DNA of 64,000 nt, taken from contig NZ_CP082944.1 of assembly GCF_019933155.2 (NCBI RefSeq), forward strand, positions 1,924,001-1,988,000, written 5' to 3'. Position 1 is the stretch's first letter. Every line of letters begins with the position of its first letter. The notes under the pieces were generated by a model, which was not told where the DNA came from, ran no database searches, and worked only from the letters and a program-made list of their open reading frames with translations. This DNA comes from Metabacillus dongyingensis. Lineage in GTDB: Bacteria > Bacillota > Bacilli > Bacillales > Bacillaceae. Shown here one piece after another: positions 1-7,898 of the stretch. A program made the translations under genes and the position numbers.

Positions 1-102
1 GATTACGGTGATCTTGCAAGCCGAATTGCTATTGGATCTCTTATGATCCTTGCTTTAATCGGGCTTGTCGTTCATTCATTTGTTCCGGATGAGAATAAGT
101 AG
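1..102 (+). CDS. C-terminal end of a membrane protein (partial)
   Basis: An open frame enters from the left edge and stops with TAG at 100-102. The 33 visible residues contain one hydrophobic helix (roughly residues 10-26, rich in I, L, V and A) followed by a short polar tail ending PDENK. This looks like the last membrane span of an integral membrane protein. The family cannot be identified from this fragment. A strong terminator follows at 185. Confidence 0.6.
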   Translation, partial: DYGDLASRIAIGSLMILALIGLVVHSFVPDENK

Positions 103-184
103 CTGATACCATCTATATATGGGTGAAACTCATAAAAGAAGTGATATCCTATGGAAAGAACCCGCTGGGGTGTTGATTCTGCCA

Positions 185-216
185 AAAAGCTTGAGTGCTT
201 CTCAAGCTTTTCCCCG
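185..216 (+). terminator. Rho-independent terminator
   Basis: An 11-bp perfect stem (AAAAGCTTGAG with CTCAAGCTTTT) around a 5-nt loop, followed by T-rich sequence. It ends the transcript of the left-edge gene and isolates cheV. Confidence 0.75.
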
Positions 217-222
217 TTTTTC

Positions 223-249
223 TTTATAAAAAAGAAGACAGTCCGATAA
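223..249 (+). promoter_or_regulatory. Possible SigD-type promoter for cheV
   Basis: TCCGATAA at 242-249 resembles the flagellar sigma factor -10 (GCCGATAT, 6 of 8). The -35 at a 15-nt spacing is poor (TTTA); a better TAAA at 227-230 is only 11 nt away. SigD control of cheV is known in B. subtilis, so the match is plausible but weak. Confidence 0.35.
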
Positions 250-291
250 TAAACCTATAAAGGATATTTTTACGGAGAGAGGGAGAATACA

Positions 292-1194
292 ATGCAGCAA
301 ACGGATATCTTATTAGAAAGCGGAACAAATGAACTCGAGATCGTCGAATTTACAGTTGCAGGGCTGAAATTTGGCATTAATGTGATAAAAGTAAAAGAAA
401 TTATTCAGCTTCAAAGCATGACAAAAGTGCCCCATGCTCATCCAAACTTGGAAGGGATAACTGAGCTTAGGGGAGAAGTACTGCCGGTCGTCGATGCGGC
501 AAAAGCGCTTGGGCTGGCTCAAAGTCAAAATCCACAATCAGATAAGCTGATTGTAACGGAGTTTAATCAGCAAAAAATTATTTTTCATGTTCACAGTGTG
601 ACACAGATTCACCGGATTTCATGGAGTTTAATCGAAAAGCCCTCAATGCTTTATCAAGGGCTTGAAAGTCAAATAACCGGTGTAGTGAAATGGATGGGAG
701 AGATGATCCTTCTGCCTGATTTTGAAAAAATCATGGTTGAATTAAATCCGGAATCAGGCATCCATATTGATCAAGTGAAAAAAATGGGCAAACGTGAACG
801 CTCTGCAAAAAGAATTGTGATCGCGGAGGATTCTCCTTTACTGAGGGGGCTCCTCCATGATACCTTGCAAGAGGCAGGCTTTACGAATCTTGAGTTTTTT
901 GAAAATGGGAAAGATGCATATGAATACCTGTATTCACTGTCTGAAGAGGGCAAGAAAGTAAAAGAAGAAGTTAAGCTTGTGATTACGGATATTGAAATGC
1001 CGCAAATGGATGGGCTTCATTTAACGAAACGAATAAAAGAAAACAATAAGCTCGCTGGACTGCCAGTCATCATCTTTTCCTCTTTAATCACAAATGACTT
1101 GAAGCATAAGGGCCAAAAAGTTGGAGCCGATGCTCAAGTCAGCAAGCCTGAGATTGCTGAACTGGTTAATCTGATTGATCAATACATTCTATAA
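292..1194 (+). CDS. cheV: Chemotaxis coupling protein CheV (CheW-receiver fusion)
   Basis: CheV links chemoreceptors to the CheA kinase and takes part in adaptation. Residues about 14-150 form a CheW-like coupling domain (ELEIVEFTVAG start, ITELRGEVLPVVD motif). Residues about 171-300 form a response-regulator receiver domain with the acidic pair in IAEDS, the phosphoacceptor Asp233 in VITDIEMP, and a late Lys in VSKPEIAEL. The length of 300 aa matches the family (about 303 in B. subtilis). The ATG follows a GAGAGGGAGAA ribosome binding site. The gene opens the block that is syntenic with the B. subtilis yku region; a SigD-like promoter is possible upstream. Confidence 0.95.
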   Translation: MQQTDILLESGTNELEIVEFTVAGLKFGINVIKVKEIIQLQSMTKVPHAHPNLEGITELRGEVLPVVDAAKALGLAQSQNPQSDKLIVTEFNQQKIIFHVHSVTQIHRISWSLIEKPSMLYQGLESQITGVVKWMGEMILLPDFEKIMVELNPESGIHIDQVKKMGKRERSAKRIVIAEDSPLLRGLLHDTLQEAGFTNLEFFENGKDAYEYLYSLSEEGKKVKEEVKLVITDIEMPQMDGLHLTKRIKENNKLAGLPVIIFSSLITNDLKHKGQKVGADAQVSKPEIAELVNLIDQYIL

Positions 1195-1213
1195 AAAATG
1201 CAGGTGAATCACA

Positions 1214-1762
1214 ATGAATTTAACGGATAAAGCAAAACGTTTTGCAGAGCGAGCACATGAAGGGCAGATCCGCAGGCTAGACGGGGGACCATACTTCACA
1301 CACGTGGAAAACACTGCGCTTACTCTCTTTAAAGCGGGATTTAGGGAAGAGGTTGTTGCAGCTGGATTTTTGCACGATGCCGTGGAAGATACGGAAACAT
1401 CAATAGCACAAATCAAAGATATATTTGGCGGGGATGTAGCCTCTCTTGTTGCTTTTAATACCGAGGATAAATCACTGACATGGGAAGAACGGAAGCAGCA
1501 TACCATTCAGTCAGCAAGTCTTGCGGGCATCGAAGAAAAAGCGATTTTAGCTGCCGATAAGCTGGACAATCTAGAGAGCCTTCTAAAGGAAAACAAAAAG
1601 CATGGCGATGATATCTGGAGAATGTTTAACCGGGGAAAAGACAAGCAGGCATGGTATCACCGTTCCATTTCCGAAAATCTTTTTAAGAACCTCGAACCAA
1701 AAGAGATCCCGAGTTTTTTCTTTGTTTACAAACGCCTTGTTAAGGAGTTTTTCAGCGAATAA
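1214..1762 (+). CDS. HD-domain phosphohydrolase, small alarmone hydrolase-like
   Basis: The 182-residue protein is essentially one HD domain of the SpoT/MESH1 hydrolase type. Metal-ligand candidates are His30 (GGPYFTH), His54-Asp55 (FLHDAVEDT) and Asp115 (AADKLDN). The H...HDxxEDT arrangement is that of (p)ppGpp hydrolases, and there is no synthetase, TGS or ACT domain. Substrate is inferred only: ppGpp, NADPH or another nucleotide are all possible. It starts 19 bp after cheV stops, with AGGTGA before the ATG, so co-transcription with cheV is likely. It is not part of the B. subtilis cheV neighbourhood as I remember it. Confidence 0.75.
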   Translation: MNLTDKAKRFAERAHEGQIRRLDGGPYFTHVENTALTLFKAGFREEVVAAGFLHDAVEDTETSIAQIKDIFGGDVASLVAFNTEDKSLTWEERKQHTIQSASLAGIEEKAILAADKLDNLESLLKENKKHGDDIWRMFNRGKDKQAWYHRSISENLFKNLEPKEIPSFFFVYKRLVKEFFSE

Positions 1763-1785
1763 ATGATATGAATGCACAGGCAGAG

Positions 1786-1826
1786 AAAAGGAGCCTGATC
1801 CGTAAATGGATCAGGCTCCTTTTCGT
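1786..1826. terminator. Bidirectional terminator
   Basis: A 16-bp perfect stem (AAAAGGAGCCTGATCC and its complement) with a 6-nt loop. A-run on the left and T-run on the right allow it to serve the HD gene (+) and the convergent ykyB (-). Confidence 0.85.
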
Positions 1827-1834
1827 TATAGGGG

Positions 1835-2305
1835 TCAATAGCTTTCGCCCAAACGTTTAAAAACAGGTTTTTTATATGTAGGAGAAGGTTTTTTAGGAGA
1901 TGATCCAGTTGGCGAAATTTCCTTTATGCCGACATATTGCTGCAGCAGCGCTTTAGCTTTTGCTAAAGGTAAATGTATTTTTGGGTTCCGGTACGTTTGA
2001 TTCAGTGAACCAAGATGTGGGAGGTTTTCGAAGTCATCTTTTGTGGGAGGCATATGGAAATAATATTCTCCTGCAGAGACAAGTACATCTGATTGCTGTT
2101 TGCTGTTTTTGGGATTATTGGAAAAGTGAAGACCTTCCTTTTTTGCTCTTCCCTCAGTAAGAAGTTTATGAAGTGCACGTTTTTTAAGAGTATATAAAAA
2201 TTTAGGATCCGGAGCTGTTTTTGCATGGCGGTTAACAATATAAATCGCTTTTGCAATATTTTCAGTTGTCGGCTTCAATGGCTGGTTTCGATTATGATCG
2301 TCCAT
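1835..2305 (-). CDS. ykyB: YkyB-like protein
   Basis: A 156-residue basic cytosolic protein. The N-terminus (TTENIAKAIYIVNRHAKTA) and the AGEYYFHMPPTKDDF stretch match what I remember of the Bacillus YkyB family, about 154 aa in B. subtilis, and it sits next to cheV as there. The C-terminal 25 residues are rich in Pro, Lys and Ser and probably disordered. Function is unknown. ATG preceded by AGGAGAG on the minus strand. Confidence 0.85.
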   Translation of the reverse strand: MDDHNRNQPLKPTTENIAKAIYIVNRHAKTAPDPKFLYTLKKRALHKLLTEGRAKKEGLHFSNNPKNSKQQSDVLVSAGEYYFHMPPTKDDFENLPHLGSLNQTYRNPKIHLPLAKAKALLQQYVGIKEISPTGSSPKKPSPTYKKPVFKRLGESY

Positions 2306-2378
2306 TCTTTCTCTCCTTTGCAGGTTATGTATGCTTAACTAAATTATACGTTTTCATGTGTAAATTGCAACCCATTCG

Positions 2379-2415
2379 AAAAAAGCGGCCACTCCTTTTT
2401 GAATACGAAGGAGTG
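2379..2415 (-). terminator. Possible terminator of the HD-GYP gene
   Basis: Inverted repeat CACTCCTT/AAGGAGTG with a 10-nt loop. Read on the minus strand it is followed, after 6 bases, by a run of six T. It lies downstream of the minus-strand HD-GYP gene. Confidence 0.45.
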
Positions 2416-2472
2416 CTCAATCTATTACGAGGCAAGAGAATCCAGTAAAAGCAGCTGCCTCCCTCACGCCGC

Positions 2473-3987
2473 TTAACCAGATTTTGATTCTCTTTGGCAG
2501 TCCATTACATTCAGAAAAAGCTCTGCAAACTCCGGATCCCACTGCGTTCCTTTTCCTTCTTCGATAATGGACAGCGCTTTTTCAGCCGGCATGCCGCGTC
2601 TGTACGGCCGGTCAGATGTCATGGCATCATACGCATCTGCAACGGCCATGATTCTGCCAAATAAAGGAATGTCATCACCCCTAAGCCCATCAGGATAACC
2701 CATGCCGTCATACCGTTCATGATGATACTTAACACCGGGGATAAGCGGCTCCATCATTTCACCGGGCTGAACATTTGATAAGATGCCTGCACCTATGACG
2801 GGGTGCTTCTTAATTTCTTCGAATTCCTCATGGGTTAATCGTCCTTCTTTCAGCAGAATGCTGTCTCTAATGCCTATTTTGCCAATATCATGAAGAAGGG
2901 CGGATTTGCGGAGGGTGTCCAGGCTTGCTTCGCATAAGCCTGCTTCTCTGCCGATTAAGACAGAATACTCTGCAACGCGGACTGAATGGCCTGCTGTATA
3001 TTGGTCTCTTGCATCAAGTGCCAATGCGAGAGTTGTATACAGGCTCTCCAATAGCTGACTGTTAATTTGATCTCTTTCCTTAAGCCTGCGGATCATTTTA
3101 TTAAAGCCTGCTATCAATTTAGAAAATTCATCAGAATACACTTCATTTCTATAGGAAAGGTGTCCTTGTTCAACTTCTGACATGCCGAACTGGAGCTTCT
3201 CAATCGGTTCAGATATATTTTTGAACAATAAAAAAGCACCGAACACAGCGAACAAGACAGATACGATTAAGATAAAAATCGCCCAGCTCCAATATTCGGA
3301 TAAAAGAGGTACCGGATTTTCCAGAAAACGGATTTGTGTCGCCAGCGTAAATAAAAGGAGAGGAAAAACACCAATATAAATCGCGCTGTACAGCACCTTC
3401 TGCTGAATAGATATATGTATTTTTGCTTCTGATGTTAAATCTGCACCGTGAAGCATCAGCGCTTTGTTTCGAAGAGTGATCAACAATGGCCTGACCGCTT
3501 TTGAAGATAAGAAAAACTCAATAATGCCGTGCATTCCGGCAATCAGGACCGCGCCAGCTGTTGCGAGAAGCGTATAGTAAAGCGGCAAGCTAAGCAACTC
3601 CGTCTGGATAAACACTGCTGCCAGCAGGACAGCAGGGATGGATAGACCGAAGAGATGAGGTCCGAAAATCCGGTACACGGACAGCGATGGAAATCGATGT
3701 GCTTGAGAGTAAGCATTCTCAATGGCTTCAAATGAGAGATCCCCATTTTTAAATACCCGCCTGATGGGATTTATATGCTTTTTGAATACAAACCATTCAC
3801 AAAGCCCCATGCAAACAATGGATATACTTAGTATAAACAGCAGAATCCCTATTTCTAAAGAAGAAATGACTAAAGTGGAAAACATAAACAAAGAGCCGAT
3901 TCCAAAGACAGCAATGAAAGAACCAATAAAATAATTGATCAGCAGTTTTTTTAAGAATTCTTTATATGTATTCAGACAGGGACACAA
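2473..3987 (-). CDS. Membrane HD-GYP phosphodiesterase with HAMP domain
   Basis: A 504-residue protein predicted to degrade cyclic di-GMP. Several N-terminal hydrophobic helices (about residues 15-60, 110-160, 195-255) form an unusual multi-span membrane region. A HAMP-like linker (NISEPIEKLQFGMSEVEQG) follows at about 260-310. The HD-GYP domain occupies about residues 315-500, with AGHSVRVAEYS, the HDIGKIGI metal motif and HHERYDGMGYPDGL containing the GYP signature. All expected metal-binding residues appear present. The start is a GTG with only a modest AAGG site, so the exact N-terminus is uncertain. The gene sits between ykyB and ykuC and is not part of the B. subtilis arrangement I recall. 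Confidence 0.85.
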   Translation of the reverse strand: MCPCLNTYKEFLKKLLINYFIGSFIAVFGIGSLFMFSTLVISSLEIGILLFILSISIVCMGLCEWFVFKKHINPIRRVFKNGDLSFEAIENAYSQAHRFPSLSVYRIFGPHLFGLSIPAVLLAAVFIQTELLSLPLYYTLLATAGAVLIAGMHGIIEFFLSSKAVRPLLITLRNKALMLHGADLTSEAKIHISIQQKVLYSAIYIGVFPLLLFTLATQIRFLENPVPLLSEYWSWAIFILIVSVLFAVFGAFLLFKNISEPIEKLQFGMSEVEQGHLSYRNEVYSDEFSKLIAGFNKMIRRLKERDQINSQLLESLYTTLALALDARDQYTAGHSVRVAEYSVLIGREAGLCEASLDTLRKSALLHDIGKIGIRDSILLKEGRLTHEEFEEIKKHPVIGAGILSNVQPGEMMEPLIPGVKYHHERYDGMGYPDGLRGDDIPLFGRIMAVADAYDAMTSDRPYRRGMPAEKALSIIEEGKGTQWDPEFAELFLNVMDCQRESKSG

Positions 3988-4073
3988 CCTTAAAAGTTAG
4001 ACTTCAGCTTATTTATCGGCCATTTATCCAAAAATTTAACAGTCTGCCTATGAAAAAGGTAAAGAGGGAAAAT

Positions 4074-4096
4074 AAAAAAGACAGCAAATGCTGTCT
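4074..4096 (-). terminator. Terminator of ykuC
   Basis: Stem AGACAGC/GCTGTCT with loop AAAT. On the minus strand it is followed by a run of six T (A-run at 4074-4079). Confidence 0.7.
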
Positions 4097-4108
4097 GCAT
4101 TGCTGACT

Positions 4109-5404
4109 TTAAGAGATATGAACCTGTCCTTTTCTTGTTGAAGCAAGACGAGTTCTTTTAGCTTGAGAAAATTCGAGCTCTCTGCTCAGCTTCGGCAGAG
4201 TGAGTGCGTAAAATAGGAAAACCAGCAGAATAACTGTTGCCATGCCGTAATAGAGATACTCAATATTGCTGATGATCTTCGGGAAAAGCAAGGCAATCAG
4301 TCCGAGCGTAATCGATTGTGCGAACATCATGAGAGGATCTATCCAGCCGCTGACCCGCCCCATCAGCTTTGGATGCACAATTTTCGGCATCCAGCCGCCA
4401 ATTGCTATATTTATAGGGCCAATGCATGTCCCAATAATAAAAACAGTAGCTAAAAAAATACCCATATGATCTGTCAAACCTAATATATAAATCAAGATGC
4501 CGCTCAGGAAAATCGGGTAAATCATCATATGATGCGGTTTAATTTTAGAAGAGATCAATGCCCCGATGCCGCTTCCGGCAAGAAGGCCAATCCCAAGAGA
4601 AATCGCAAAGTATGAAGCATATTTTTCATAGTTATCAGGAGACAATTCATACTTCATTGTAAAGATCGGCAAAATGGCAAATGCTCCGTTTACAAATCCA
4701 AAAACAAAAAAACCAAAAATCAGAGAAGCTAATAGCTTATTTCCCGCAATATAAAGAATTCCATCCTTGAAGTCTCTGAACGAGGCCCCAATACTGAAAT
4801 CTTTCCATTTTATTTTACCATTTGGCAGCCTTGCTTCCATTGGTATTTTACATCTGCGGATTAGAATAGCAGAAATCACAAAACTGAAAAAATCTACTGC
4901 TACAGCACCCTGAAGTCCAATTGTTTTATAGGCAAGGGCCCCGAGTCCCACACCAAATACCATGAAAATACTGAACAGCATTTGATTGAGGCCTGCTGCC
5001 TGGGCATATTGATCTTTGTTTAATATGCTTTGAACAAGACTTGCTTCTGCAGGATAGAAAAACTTGGTAACGGCACTCCGCAGAAATAATAAGAAAAATA
5101 CGAGCGGAATGGAATTCAAGAATAATGAGCCAAAAAGAAGGACTGTAAGAATGGCTCTGATCCAATCACAATTTTCAGCTACTTTTTTTCGGTCAAATCT
5201 GTCTGCAACCACCCCGACTAAAAAGAAAACAAATAAAGTCGGCAGGGAATACATAAGCTCCGCCATGGTTGCAAAAGAAGGCTGATGGCTGAACCGATCA
5301 AGCAAATAAAAGGCAAAAGCCATATTTCCGATCGTCGTGCCCATTTGTGAGGCCAAGGCAGCAAAAAAGAGCTTCACAAAATTTCTGTTTTCAAAGATTT
5401 TCAT
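4109..5404 (-). CDS. ykuC: MFS transporter YkuC
   Basis: A 431-residue polytopic protein with about 12 hydrophobic segments and the MFS motif A (GVVADRFDRKKVA) after the second span. It matches the size and gene position of B. subtilis YkuC, an uncharacterised putative efflux transporter. The cytoplasmic tail after the last helix is basic (QAKRTRLASTRKG). The ATG at 5404 follows AAGGAGCTG on the minus strand. Substrate is unknown. Confidence 0.85.
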   Translation of the reverse strand: MKIFENRNFVKLFFAALASQMGTTIGNMAFAFYLLDRFSHQPSFATMAELMYSLPTLFVFFLVGVVADRFDRKKVAENCDWIRAILTVLLFGSLFLNSIPLVFFLLFLRSAVTKFFYPAEASLVQSILNKDQYAQAAGLNQMLFSIFMVFGVGLGALAYKTIGLQGAVAVDFFSFVISAILIRRCKIPMEARLPNGKIKWKDFSIGASFRDFKDGILYIAGNKLLASLIFGFFVFGFVNGAFAILPIFTMKYELSPDNYEKYASYFAISLGIGLLAGSGIGALISSKIKPHHMMIYPIFLSGILIYILGLTDHMGIFLATVFIIGTCIGPINIAIGGWMPKIVHPKLMGRVSGWIDPLMMFAQSITLGLIALLFPKIISNIEYLYYGMATVILLVFLFYALTLPKLSRELEFSQAKRTRLASTRKGQVHIS

Positions 5405-5503
5405 AACGCAGCTCCTTATTTTGCAGGATATCGGTCACAGTAGTTATTATAATAGAAAAAAGAATATTTTAATATGAAGTGTTTGTAAAAAAATGACTGG
5501 TCC

Positions 5504-6001
5504 TTAATTGGGACGTATGATAACTCTAGTACCATTAGGAACAATCGAGCCGAGTTCAAGAACATCTCTGTTTTGCATCCGTATGCATCCCCTTGAGACT
5601 GCTTTGCCGATGGAGCTTGGATCATTTGTGCCGTGAATCCCGTAATGAATTTTAGACAAACTCATCCAGAGCACGCCGAAGGGGCCGCCTGGGTTCGGTT
5701 CGCGGTTTACTATGACAAAATCACCGATGGGTGTGCCGCTCAATATTTTTCCGACAGCAATCGGATAAACTTTCATTACTTGTCCGCTGCGATAAAGAGT
5801 CAGCGTCCTCTTTCCAACTGATACTGAAATCGAGTAGGGTATTGAAGCAGGCTCAGGCAGACCCGGGATGATAATAGGCTGGCCGGCAAGCAGTACGTTC
5901 TGATCAGAAATCTGGTTCGCCCTTATAAGAACTGCAGGACTGATCCGGTAATTAAGCGCAATTGTGTTAAGTGTTTCACCAGGTTTTACTAGATGGATCA
6001 T
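5504..6001 (-). CDS. ykuD: L,D-transpeptidase YkuD (LysM + YkuD)
   Basis: This enzyme family makes 3-3 cross-links in peptidoglycan; the B. subtilis protein is associated with spores. Residues 1-46 form a LysM module ([16 protein letters not shown]). Residues about 54-163 form the YkuD catalytic domain with His123 (IHGTN) and catalytic Cys139 in SRGCIRM. At 165 aa it is full length for the family. No signal peptide is evident, as in B. subtilis. It is transcribed away from ppx, with which it shares a 143-bp divergent region. Confidence 0.93.
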   Translation of the reverse strand: MIHLVKPGETLNTIALNYRISPAVLIRANQISDQNVLLAGQPIIIPGLPEPASIPYSISVSVGKRTLTLYRSGQVMKVYPIAVGKILSGTPIGDFVIVNREPNPGGPFGVLWMSLSKIHYGIHGTNDPSSIGKAVSRGCIRMQNRDVLELGSIVPNGTRVIIRPN

Positions 6002-6105
6002 ACATAAATCACCGCTTTAACATAATTTTGACTGTCAGTGCTACAGCTTATGACTGGACAGCTGGTTTGTTTCCATGCCGCGATAGATGCGAGATCGAAA
6101 TGCTG

Positions 6106-6114
6106 TGGTATAAT
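6106..6114 (+). promoter_or_regulatory. Extended -10 promoter for ppx
   Basis: TGGTATAAT: a perfect TATAAT with an extended TGn at the right place, 30 bp before the ppx start codon. No good -35 hexamer is present. Confidence 0.55.
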
Positions 6115-6144
6115 TTTTTGTATATTCAGAGGAGTTGAACAGAT

Positions 6145-7677
6145 TTGATTAAAGAAAAATATGCCATTATCGATATTGGTTCTAATACAATGAGGCTCGT
6201 CATTTATCAGCGCGATAAAAGTCAGCGTTTAAAAGAAGTTGAGAATGTTAAAATTGCGGCACGGCTCCGTAATTATCTAAATGAAGACTCCTTCTTAAAA
6301 GACGAAGGGATCAGCGTTTTAGTTTCAGCTCTTCACAGTTTTCAGGAAGTCACTAGGCATCATGATCTTAAAAATGTAAAATGTGTTGCTACTGCGACAA
6401 TTAGACAATCAGAAAATAAAGAGGCCATTTTGAAGAAGGTTCAAGAAGAAACAGATTTTACAATCCGCATTCTGTCTGAATATGAGGAAGCCTATTACGG
6501 GTTTTTGGCTGTTGTCAATTCCACTCAGATTAACAGCGGGATTACGATTGATATCGGCGGGGGAAGTACAGAGATTACATATTTTGAAAATAGAAAACTC
6601 ATTCAATATCACAGTTTTCCGTTTGGAGCTCTTTCCCTAAAAAAATATTTTGTGAAGCAGGAGATTCCGACTGAAAAGGAATTGGTTGAGTTAAAGCAGT
6701 TCCTCGCAAGGGAATTTCATTCGCTGCCATGGCTCGCAAACAAGGAATTGCCGATTATTGCAATCGGCGGAAGTGCCAGAAACATTGTGCAAATACACCA
6801 GGCTATGCAGGAATATCCTCTGGCAGGGGTTCACCTTTATGAAATGACTCATAGGAATCTGACAGATGTCCAGAACTTTTTATCTACTTTGTCTCTTCAT
6901 GAACTTCAAAGTGCAGAGGGTTTATCAAAAGACCGTGCTGACACGATCATTCCTGCTGCTCAAGTCTTTACAGTTTTGTATGAGGTTGTCCGTGCCGACA
7001 ATTTCATTTTAAGCAGAAAAGGGCTTAGAGACGGTGTTTTTTATGAGGACTTGACTGGAGGGACTGGATCGGCCATTTTTCCTAGTGTCATTGAGGAAAG
7101 CTTTCATGAACTGCTCAGTGATTATGATATTGATCTTCACCATGTCCAGTATGTAACCAAAATTGCTCTTAAACTGTATTCAGACCTTGCTGAAACAGGA
7201 TTGCTCTCGTACTCGGATGACGATATTCTTTTAATCAGAAGAGCATCGTTTGTCTACAATCTCGGCCAATATATTGATTCAGAATCCAGCAGTCAGCATA
7301 CTTTTTACTTGATTGCCAACCGGACAATAGATGGCCTTCTCCACAAGGAAAGGCTGCAGCTGGCGCTGATTGCTTCTTTTAAAAGCAAGTCAGCATTTAA
7401 ACAATATGGAGAGCCTTATAAACACTGGTTCTCTAAAGTGGAGCAGCGGAATATGATGCTGCTGGGTGCGATTATCAAGCTTGCCTACAGCTTAAACGCA
7501 ACGGGAAGAGATATTGTAAAAACGCTGAAACTTGCTGAAGATGATGAGCGTGTAAAATGCAAAGTCATCTGTAAAGGGAATTATAGTCCTGAGGAATATC
7601 AGGCCGAAAAGCAAAAGAAGAATTTAGAAAAGATCTTGAAGAAGAACATTGTGTTTCATTTTCAGAAAGAAAGCTGA
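6145..7677 (+). CDS. ppx: Exopolyphosphatase, Ppx/GppA family
   Basis: Releases phosphate from the ends of polyphosphate chains and/or hydrolyses pppGpp. The N-terminal half has the two ASKHA phosphate-binding loops: IIDIGSNTMRLV (residues 8-19) and DIGGGSTEI near residue 140. The C-terminal half (about 320-500) is HD-like and helical. The 510-residue length fits the two-domain class. Start is TTG with AGAGGAG 10 bp upstream. The neighbour is ppk, so synthesis and breakdown of polyphosphate are encoded together; the 221-bp gap and the PhoP-like boxes suggest ppk also has its own promoter. Confidence 0.92.
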   Translation: MIKEKYAIIDIGSNTMRLVIYQRDKSQRLKEVENVKIAARLRNYLNEDSFLKDEGISVLVSALHSFQEVTRHHDLKNVKCVATATIRQSENKEAILKKVQEETDFTIRILSEYEEAYYGFLAVVNSTQINSGITIDIGGGSTEITYFENRKLIQYHSFPFGALSLKKYFVKQEIPTEKELVELKQFLAREFHSLPWLANKELPIIAIGGSARNIVQIHQAMQEYPLAGVHLYEMTHRNLTDVQNFLSTLSLHELQSAEGLSKDRADTIIPAAQVFTVLYEVVRADNFILSRKGLRDGVFYEDLTGGTGSAIFPSVIEESFHELLSDYDIDLHHVQYVTKIALKLYSDLAETGLLSYSDDDILLIRRASFVYNLGQYIDSESSSQHTFYLIANRTIDGLLHKERLQLALIASFKSKSAFKQYGEPYKHWFSKVEQRNMMLLGAIIKLAYSLNATGRDIVKTLKLAEDDERVKCKVICKGNYSPEEYQAEKQKKNLEKILKKNIVFHFQKES

Positions 7678-7698
7678 GATTCTCCTCTCCGTCTGTGA

Positions 7699-7746
7699 TT
7701 GGATCCGCCGAAAAGGTCAAATCATGACTTTCATGGCGGATTCTCA
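7699..7746. repeat. Nested inverted repeat between ppx and ppk
   Basis: ATCCGCC and GGCGGAT arms enclose an inner GTCA/TGAC stem. There is no T-run, so it is a doubtful terminator. Its GGATCCGCC...GGCGG outline resembles the hairpin at 37453-37483. Confidence 0.45.
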
Positions 7747-7789
7747 AACTCTAATCTATCCTTAATGCCTTCATTTTTCTTGATATATA

Positions 7790-7854
7790 TTTACAAAAAC
7801 CACATAAAATATTTACAATGAATTTACATCTCCGTCTTTTACAAGTGCTATCAT
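7790..7854 (+). promoter_or_regulatory. PhoP-box-like repeats and promoter of ppk
   Basis: TTTACA occurs at 7790, 7812, 7823 and 7838; the first three are in phase at 22 and 11 bp. A TATCAT -10-like hexamer lies at 7849-7854, putting the boxes at about -20 to -70. PhoP of Bacillus binds TT(A/T/C)ACA direct repeats spaced about 11 bp apart, so phosphate-starvation control of ppk is a reasonable inference. Confidence 0.5.
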
Positions 7855-7898
7855 AACAGGTGAAACCAAATGACTAATTTAAAAGGGTGACTTTTCAC

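Noticed and set aside
1960..2448. Plus-strand ORFs opposite ykyB
   Set aside because: They overlap the conserved ykyB frame and lack ribosome sites.
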